Program-made: the position numbers and the translations under genes
DNA from: Cyclospora cayetanensis
Taxonomy: Eukaryota; Apicomplexa; Conoidasida; Eucoccidiorida; Eimeriidae
DNA length: 64,000 bases
Assembly (NCBI RefSeq): GCF_002999335.1
Contig: NW_020312624.1
Span: 1 to 64,000 of the forward strand
Direction: 5' to 3'
Shown: positions 57,901 to 64,000 of the stretch, in pieces
Position numbering within the stretch: the first letter of the stretch is position 1
Layout of the letters: each line of letters opens with the position of its first letter
Notes under the pieces: model-generated
The model's database searches: none
The model's input: only the letters and a program-made list of their open reading frames with translations
Told to the model about the DNA's origin: nothing

Positions 57901-58840
57901 TATATAGACATATGTACGTATATATGTATACACATGTATACATACATATATAGATACATACAGATGCATGCATACATCTATTTTTGTACATATAGGCGTA
58001 CAGACCCTTGGACCTCGTAATCCCTACACAAAAAACGACTCTTTTTTCTTCCCCGAACGTGACGTGCTGCAACGCAGGAGCTGCGCTACACTGTTGTTTA
58101 TCTCTTTCCTTTCCCTTCTCCCCCCACGTCACGTACTTCCGTTGCTTTATTTTTCTGTGTTCGTGAAATCTCGAACTCAATCTCTTTGATGCGCTGAGCA
58201 CACAAAAGACAGCATCAACCCGCATGAGGAGAAGACGCTGGCCCCATCGATTGCTGACGCTACATACGCATGCCATGAAACCGCTAGAAAGACTGCAGAA
58301 AGCTACAGACATACACACGCACATGCGCACAAATCCTACGAACGCCTGTTCCGTTGACAGAGCCGCAGCCGTATATACACAAGGCAACCTGTGGCGACGC
58401 GTCGAGGCAACGGAGAAATCCGAAACGGCAAAGTATGCAGAGCGACATATGCAGCAGAGAGAACCACAGATGCAGAGAGAAGAGAGATCAAAAGGAGAAA
58501 AAGAGAGAGAGAGACAAGACAGCAAGAGACACCAAGCAACAACAGCGTGTATGCACGTTTGCTGAAGGCTTTGAAAGCGACAAATGAAGAAGCAGAGAGA
58601 AAGAGGGCAAGAGAAACAGAGAGAGAATAGGGCAAGAGACAACAAACAACAACAAAAACGTGTATGCTGCGTGTGTGTCGAAGCCATTTTCTTCGGAAAG
58701 CCTTTCCAGGGTACATGCGCCACACGGCATCCTCTGCAAAGCGTGTGTATACAAAGCAGGAAGAGGAAGGCAGCCGCATGGGCAGGGAGATGGGTGACAG
58801 AATGCATCAGCCTGGGCTTGCGGACCTCCAAGATCCCCAT
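53662..58840 (-). CDS. DRG2: Developmentally regulated GTP-binding protein 2 (DRG2)
   Basis: Fourteen exons close in phase with GT-AG introns: 58840-58826, 58193-58137, 57840-57800, 57514-57327, 56989-56862, 56629-56544, 56275-56230, 56095-56033, 55804-55724, 55547-55435, 54795-54641, 54106-54066, 53911-53836 and 53711-53662 (1140 nt, 379 residues). The protein opens MGILE and RTQKNKATE, as DRG2 does. G1 is GFPSVGKST, the G2 region YEFTTLTC, G3 [10 protein letters not shown]4 NKVD, with PNSVVVS after ARR in the G5 area. FKPKKAGG and [12 protein letters not shown] with [14 protein letters not shown] mark the S5D2L/TGS end. DRG GTPases associate with translating ribosomes, with DFRP2 as the usual DRG2 partner. 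Relative to about 364 residues in animal DRG2, extra length lies mainly between G1 and G2. ARR-PNSVV and FKPKK favour DRG2 over DRG1. Confidence 0.93.
54900..54990. repeat. TA/CA microsatellite in a DRG2 intron
   Basis: TATGTATATATATATATATATATATGTATATATATA followed by CACACATACATACATACATACACGC, in the intron between exons 10 and 11 of DRG2. Similar shorter TA-rich runs occur in the next intron (54140-54300). Confidence 0.9.
55627..55671. repeat. Perfect 15-bp inverted repeat in a DRG2 intron
   Basis: The left arm ATATATATGTCTATG (55627-55641) and right arm CATAGACATATATAT (55657-55671) are exact reverse complements around a 15-nt loop that itself contains TGTACA. It lies in the intron between exons 9 (ends 55724) and 10 (starts 55547) and could fold in the pre-mRNA. 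Confidence 0.9.
56454..56539. repeat. 24-bp CAG-rich minisatellite in a DRG2 intron
   Basis: About 3.6 copies of CAGCAGAAGCTGCAGCAGCACCAA read on the plus strand. The array starts only about 4 bp inside the intron behind the exon 6 donor (exon ends 56544 on the minus strand). Although it looks like a glutamine repeat, it is not in the DRG2 coding sequence. Confidence 0.9.
57685..57990. repeat. TG/TA-rich microsatellite blocks around DRG2 exon 3
   Basis: TGTGTGTATGTGTATGGATG and GGTATATGTATGTATATGGG type repeats at 57687-57795 lie in intron 3, and TATATAAATATATATATATGCATATATATA type repeats at 57864-57985 lie in intron 2. The 41-nt exon 3 (57840-57800) sits between the two blocks. Confidence 0.85.
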
Positions 58841-59551
58841 CTTCGGATGCTTCTGGTGTATCAGGAGAACAGCCGACGCATGCGAAAGCCTTAAGAATCC
58901 CTACTGGAGGCAGCGAGAGACGGAGACAAAGAGCGCGAGGGAGAAAAGGTCGCTCCGAAGAGAGAGGAAGCCTGATGGATCCTTAGGAGAGACAGACTGG
59001 GAAAGCGAAGGAGCAGCGCAAACGTCGAGGGTCCACCTGCCGCTGCAGGTGAGGTTGCTACCAAGCAGTGTAGGTTTCCTTGTGGTGTTTCCACTACGTT
59101 CGAGAGTGCACTGCGTGAGCCCTCATACGGCCAGCCTGGTCTTCATTTCGTTGATGGCACTGCTACAGACCTCCCTCGCTCTGCGAGATGCTCAAAAAAC
59201 GGGGTAAAAGGAAAGGCAAGAAATACGCTGCCTGGCAACGCAACAACAGCAGGAGCAGCGATCGCCTTGCGTGGCTTCCACTGGTTGCACCACCCTTTAC
59301 CCACCGCCTTTTCCCGAAATGACTGCTTTTTTGCGAAAAAACGCCTTCCCAATGCATCCGCGAAACGCTCCGCCGGCTGGAAAGGCAAGGCAAGGGCCCC
59401 CCCCTTGCAGCGGGGGGCCCCCCTCCCTGAAGGCTCGCCCCTCCCCGCCATCGACCCCTGTTGACAACAGCGAGGAGAGACGACACCTTCCTCCTAAACT
59501 GCAGCTTAGCGGTCTGGAGTGACGCTGCATGAAACGTTTTGAGCTGCGTAG
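58841..59551. other. Divergent intergenic region, probable bidirectional promoter
   Basis: About 710 bp separate the DRG2 start codon (minus) from the first readable exon of the plus-strand helical-repeat gene. Purine-rich AGAGAGA stretches lie just outside it, within DRG2 intron 1. The missing ATG exon of the plus-strand gene may be here (for example an ATG near 59153 opening MALLQTSLALRDAQ), but its donor phase does not fit the next exon. Confidence 0.4.
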
Positions 59552-62500
59552 GAACATTTTGAGCTCCCAGTGTGCGAGAATTGTCTAACCCAACGCCACC
59601 TCGCAGCTCTGTGTTGCAGCCTGCCGACTGACTCGACAGTTGCTGCTGCGTTTCATTGCATTCCCCCTGCCCCTCCTCCTCCTGCTCCTTCTTCTTCTAT
59701 TGATACTTTCGATGAAACGCTGAAGCTCGTCACTTCTGCGAGGCAGACTCGAGGCGGGATACTGGCATCCGCAGTGCCGAGCGCCCTCTCGACGTCTATG
59801 TCCTCGACTTCTCCACTAGCGTCCACTGCAGTTGCTGCTGCATCTGCTGCTGCTGTTGCTGCAGCTGCAAGGCATTCCCTTTGGCTTGCATCCAAAGCAG
59901 CAGCGCCAGCAGCAGGCTTACCCCCAAGGCTGCGAATCGATCGCCGCTTCCTGGGGTGTACTGCAGCAACACGGCACCACGTCTCAACAACAGCAGCAAC
60001 AAGAGCAACAAGACCAACAGCAGCAACGAAAACAGCAACAACAGCAGCAGCAGCAGCCCAGGCCGCTTCTTCTTCTTCCTTCCCAGCAACTGCAAAGACA
60101 GCGGATGCAATTGATGGTTCTGAAGCTCCCCCCAGTGCCTATGGCCGTCCTTCTCTTGCAGTTGCGTTGGCAGCGCTTGCACGTGCCTGTCAACGGCAGA
60201 AGCAGCAACAGCTGCAGCAACAGCAGCAGCAACAGCTGCAGCAACAGCAGCTGCTCCTGCTGCAGCAAGGGCACCAGCTTTTTGCTGCCGCAGCATCAAA
60301 AGCAGCTCTCGCAGAATGGAATCTGCAGCAGCAGCAGCAGCTGCAACAGCCGCAGCAGCAGCAGCACCGGGCGTCTGTGCCGGGGCCCCTTTTCTGCTGC
60401 TTAGCGCTGCATGCATGCGCAGCATTCTTCGCGTTGCCTCAGATGCAACAGCTTCGAGCATGCTCACGCAGCGCCGACCTTGCAGCTATTGCCCACTCTA
60501 TTCATGCCATCTTAGGAGGGAACCCACTCAGCAGCAACAATACACGCAGCAGCAACAATTCACTCAGCAGCAACAGTACACTCAGCAGCAACAATACACG
60601 CAGCAGCAACAATTCACTCAGCAGCAACAATTCACTCAGCAGCAACAATTCACTCAGCAGCAACACTGCATCAAGCAGCAACACTATATTATCAAGCAGC
60701 AACAACTTACGCAGAGACAACAGCAGCCAAAACATTGCACGGGAAACACCTCCAGTAGCACTCCAGGAGGCTTCTCTCTATGCTGTTTATCAACAAGCCC
60801 CAGTACATCTGCTTTGTGCGCATCTCACAGGGCAGTGCATGCGGTTGTTGCTGCCTCAGCTCGGCTGTTGCAGCAGCAAGCACGCAGCAACAGCCTTGAC
60901 GGCGCTCTTGCGCTTGCTGCCGCATCTTCCTGAAACAGCGGAAGCACAAGCGGAGCGTGAGCAACAGCAGCAGCCACAACAACAACAACAGGGTAGGCAG
61001 AAGCTGCAGGAGCAAAGCCTGCAGCAGCAGCAGCATGAACTGCCTCCAGAGCGGCCGTCATTTGATGCCCCTCCCTTTCGACGCTCCTCCGTTGCTGCTG
61101 AGGTAGCGCATGCAGCCTTCTCAGAGCATGCGATTGCCTCAAGGGAAGCAGGTTTGCCGAGAGCAACAGGTGAAGCAACGTGTGTGACAGCTGCCTCGCA
61201 CAGGTTCCGCAGCATGCCGTCTGTGTGGAGCAGCAGTCGGGCAGAACCCTCTGCGGCTTTTGTCTTCTGGCTTATTGCAGCTGCTCTAGAGCGTGCCTTG
61301 CTGCTGCTGAGGCGCACGCGGAAAAGTATGAGCAGCAGCGGCAGAATCAGCAGCAGCAGCGGCAGCCGACGAACGCTTACTTCAGTGGTGGGAGCTGCTG
61401 CAAGAACCGCCTCGGCAGCTGCTCTCGCCACTTCTGCAGGCAGCACTGCAGCAGAAGCAGCTGAGGCAGCACTTGCGGCTGCAATAGAGCTGCTACGTGC
61501 CCCTGATCTGAAGGCGCTGCTGCTGCTGCAGCGAGATGAACTCAAAGCACCCGACTTGATGGTGCTGCTGCATGCTGCAGCACAGGGACGTCTGCAGCAT
61601 CCGGAGGTAATATAACCGCCTTCCTGTTGGGCTGCTACCGCTGCTGCCTTCTCACTTTGTTTGCGATTCGCTACAGCGGCGAAATATACTCTTGTTGCAT
61701 GCGTGTGTGTGTTATACTCTCTGCACGTCCATGCCCGCCCGTACCTGGCGCAGCTTCTGCTTCTGCCGCTCCTAATTTGCGCTTTTGCTCCCTCCCTGCT
61801 CCCCTACGTCTGCACTCAGCTGATGCGTCTTCTTCCCGAACTGCTGCTTCAACACCTCGAATTCGTAAGGCCAGCGCAGCTGCTGCTTCTTCTCCACTCC
61901 TTAAGCAGGCTCCGCGTCTCTGGTGCGGCGTTCTCGGGAGAAGCAGCATTTACAGAATCAGCTCGAGTAGAAGCAAGAAAAGCAGCTGGGTTAGAAACGA
62001 GCGAAACAGCAACAGGAGAAGCAAGAGAAACAGCATCAGGGGAAGCAAGAGAAACAGCATCAGGGGAAGCAAGAGAAACAGCAACAGGAGAAGCAAGAGA
62101 AACAGCAACAGGAGAAGCACTCCGAGAGGTTCACTTTTCAGACGTTGCCGTGCAGGCCGCTCCCAAAGTCTTGCGCTTCTTGCAGAGTGACCAGTGTAGC
62201 CTTCGAGACGCAGCAGTTGCTTCGACTGTTTATTCTTCGTGCGTTTCAGGAGTTAGCTTGTAATGCCACAGCAGCTTGCAGCCGTATGGCTGCTACTCGC
62301 GCTTTTGTAGCTCCTGCTGCTGCGGCGTCTGGTTTGTTCTGCGGTTGCTGAAGATGTAGTCTCTGCTGCTGCTGCCTGTTGCTGCTGCTTCTGTTGTTCG
62401 TACAGCGTGTCGGTTCGGGGGGCGCCTGGCGCGCCATATGCCGCGGCGATTATTGCAGCCGCTGCTGCACGCCTTCCCGAGCAGCTGCAGCAGCAGCACG

Positions 62501-63808
62501 CGATGCAGACGCATAGCAGCCTTTTGAGCCGGAGCTGCGCGCGAAGGCGACTTTTCGACTTGCTCACGCTGCTTCGCGTGCTGGTGGAATGGAGAGTCTC
62601 AACCCCTGGCCTCTGGGCGCCTCCTCTTTTGAGAAACTTTGCAGCAGCTCTGGCAGCTCCCGCAGCAGCGGGGGAGCGCCCCCCCGCTGCTGCGCTGTCT
62701 TTGCAGCACCTGGTGACTGCAGCAGCGGCTCTCGTGCAGCTGCAGCTGCTGCAGGCGTCTTTTTGCTGCTGTGCGCTGCCAGCAGAGACAGCCTGCGTAG
62801 AGTTGGACTCCCGTGTAGCTTCGCGTGCGCCTACCTTGCGCATCCTTCCATCCCTCGGTGTTTTCGCAGCTTCCCTGGCAGCTGAGCTGCAGCAGCAGGG
62901 CCTAGCACACCCCTCAGGCAGCTGGGCATTGTTGCAGCAACAACAGCAGCAGCAGCAGCAAACGACCGTCACCAGCAGCGGCAGCGGAGGCACACGCAGC
63001 GCGAAGGCCGAATTGACACACGCTATTGCCTTCTGCTGGCAGCACTTAGCCTCTGTCGCCACTGCAAATGCAAAGGCAGAAAATGCAGCAACAACAGCGG
63101 CGGCAGAAACAGCGGCTGCTAAAACTGCACCAACAGCTACAGCAAATACAGCAGCAGCAGACGCAGCAACAACAGCGTACACTTCTCCAGAAATGCAACA
63201 AAACCAACAGCTATGGGCCGTCCTAATGCTCTGTCTTGCTGCCGGTGGCGTTTCCATGCCGTCTGCAACAGTTGCCTGCATCGTGAGCTCTCGGCTCTAT
63301 CGGCAGCAGCAGCTTCTGCTGCTGCCTTCAGGGGTTCTTCTTGTAGAGGCTCTGTCAGACAGTCGCTCATGTTTGAGTGTTAGGTGCTTCCACTGTTTTT
63401 CGCAGTAACCGCTTAAAAGTGAGAAGTTGGGCGTTTCTTGTGCTTGTTGCCGCAGCGACAAGCGGCGTGGAGGGACATGTCTGCCATGTCTACAACGCTG
63501 CTAATTCAGCATCTGAGGGCTGTAGCGCTGGAAACGGAGTATTCCCTTCTGGATTTCTCGGAGGAGCAGCATCAAGAGCAGCAGCACGGGCAGGAGCACG
63601 AGCAGCAGTACGAGCAGCCGCACCAGTGGAGCAGCAAGAGCAACAGCAAGAGGAGCGACCGGAGCAACAGCTTCCAATGTAGCAGCAGCGGTAAAGTTGC
63701 AGCTGCTATATTGGAAGCGGAGTTCCAGAAGAGGTGTTTAAAGCTTCAGCAGAAGGCGGAAGTTGCTGCATTACTATGGCGTATTTCGAACACTGACGGC
63801 GCCATGCG
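59552..63808 (+). CDS. Large Leu/Ala-rich helical-repeat protein, heptatricopeptide/RAP-like, partial
   Basis: Exon A runs from an acceptor at 59552 or 59571 to 61606 and joins exon B (from 61820) exactly in phase across a 213-bp intron. The joined peptide, ELKAPDLMVLLHAAAQGRLQ then LLPELLLQHLEFVRPAQLLL then LLHSLSRLRV, shows two consecutive helix-pair repeats of about 38 residues. Further coding blocks are about 62311-63408 (LFDLLTLLRVLVEW; LTHAIAFCWQHLASVA) and about 63455-63808 (LIQHLRAVALETEYSLLDF), the last ending at the strong donor CG followed by GTGAGT; the gene continues beyond the window. Joints between these blocks are unresolved. Long Gln, Ala and Ser-Asn tracts interrupt the repeats. 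In apicomplexans such Leu-rich helix-pair arrays occur in RAP and heptatricopeptide proteins that bind organellar RNA, so that role is inferred. No RAP domain is visible here. The 5' ATG is not located. Confidence 0.5.
60530..60672 (+). repeat. 18-bp tandem repeat, coding
   Basis: About eight units of the form (TTC/TAC)AC(T/G)CAGCAGCAACAA. In the frame of the large exon each unit gives six residues of the type LSSNN(S/T). A Gln-rich frame is also open across it. Confidence 0.9.
62001..62119 (+). repeat. 24-bp tandem repeat, coding
   Basis: About five units of GAAGCAAGAGAAACAGCA(A/T)CAGG(A/G), giving EARETA(T/S)G in the frame continuous with exon B of the helical-repeat gene. An alternative frame is Arg/Ser/Asn-rich. 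Confidence 0.9.
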
Positions 63809-64000
63809 GTGAGTCGCAGCGGCCGTCCCTCCTGCCGGCAGCTTCCTCTGTTTCGTGTGGTGTATATATATATATATGTGTGTAGTTGCAGCTGCGTTTC
63901 TGTTTGTGCTGCCCCTGCAGCGGCGCTGTGATTTTAAAGTGCTCTAGCTGCCGGTCGGCGTGCGTTGCAGCAGTACCTTGCATGGTGTCGATTTATGCGT
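63809..64000 (+). other. Start of an intron of the helical-repeat gene
   Basis: It begins GTGAGTCGC after ATGCG, a strong 5' splice site, and contains a TATATATATATATGTGTG microsatellite. No acceptor can be assigned before the window ends. Confidence 0.5.

Noticed and set aside
57806..58840. 344-codon Cys/Leu/Tyr-rich ORF starting MGILE
   Set aside because: Only its first five codons are coding (DRG2 exon 1). The rest reads through intron 1 and beyond, including microsatellites, in a frame that disagrees with exons 2 and 3.

Overview
The window begins with a tandem array of the C-rich telomere heptamer CCCTAAA, so it is the left end of a linear eukaryotic chromosome. The organism is most likely an Eimeria-type coccidian apicomplexan. 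The telomere unit is the TTTAGGG type, the genes have many short GT-AG introns, CAG-type trinucleotide runs encode long glutamine, alanine and serine tracts inside conserved proteins, and there is a subtelomeric secreted protein made of five PAN/apple domains. The species cannot be fixed from sequence alone.

Layout. 1-176 is telomere. About 0.2-25.7 kb is a repeat-poor subtelomere with one convincing gene, the five-PAN-domain micronemal-like protein (3.6-5.1 kb, minus). It also holds two decayed pieces of mitochondrial cox1 in opposite orientations near 6.0-6.6 kb. I recognise nothing else in roughly 7-25.7 kb. From about 26 kb the texture changes to repeat-rich, gene-dense DNA: an unresolved minus-strand gene (26.8-28.6 kb); a tandem PRMT-like protein (28.8-35.4 kb, minus); a small TPR protein (35.6-36.6 kb, minus); a possible Sm-like ORF (37.7 kb, minus); a glutamine-rich low-complexity gene or genes (38.1-43.5 kb, plus); an importin-13/transportin-3-like karyopherin (46.0-50.1 kb, minus); a prohibitin-like band-7 protein (51.1-53.1 kb, plus); a DRG2 GTPase (53.7-58.8 kb, minus); and a large helical-repeat protein that runs off the right edge (59.6-63.8 kb, plus).

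Most conserved genes here are split into exons too short to show as long ORFs. I rebuilt them by reading peptide fragments on each strand and testing GT-AG boundaries for phase. The DRG2 model (14 exons, 380 codons including stop) and the TPR model (3 exons, 204 codons including stop) close in frame throughout. The PRMT and prohibitin-like models close at most joints, and open joints are stated. No operon logic applies; the genes share only housekeeping themes: translation-linked GTPase, nuclear import, arginine methyltransferase fold, mitochondrial prohibitin-type membrane scaffold, and probable organelle RNA binding.

Most unusual points: both methyltransferase modules of the PRMT-like protein appear to lack the first glutamate of the double-E loop; DRG2 carries an extra stretch of about ten residues between G1 and G2; a CAG-rich minisatellite starts within a few bases of a DRG2 splice donor; and cox1 fragments sit in the subtelomere. 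I did not find a clearly new multi-gene system.
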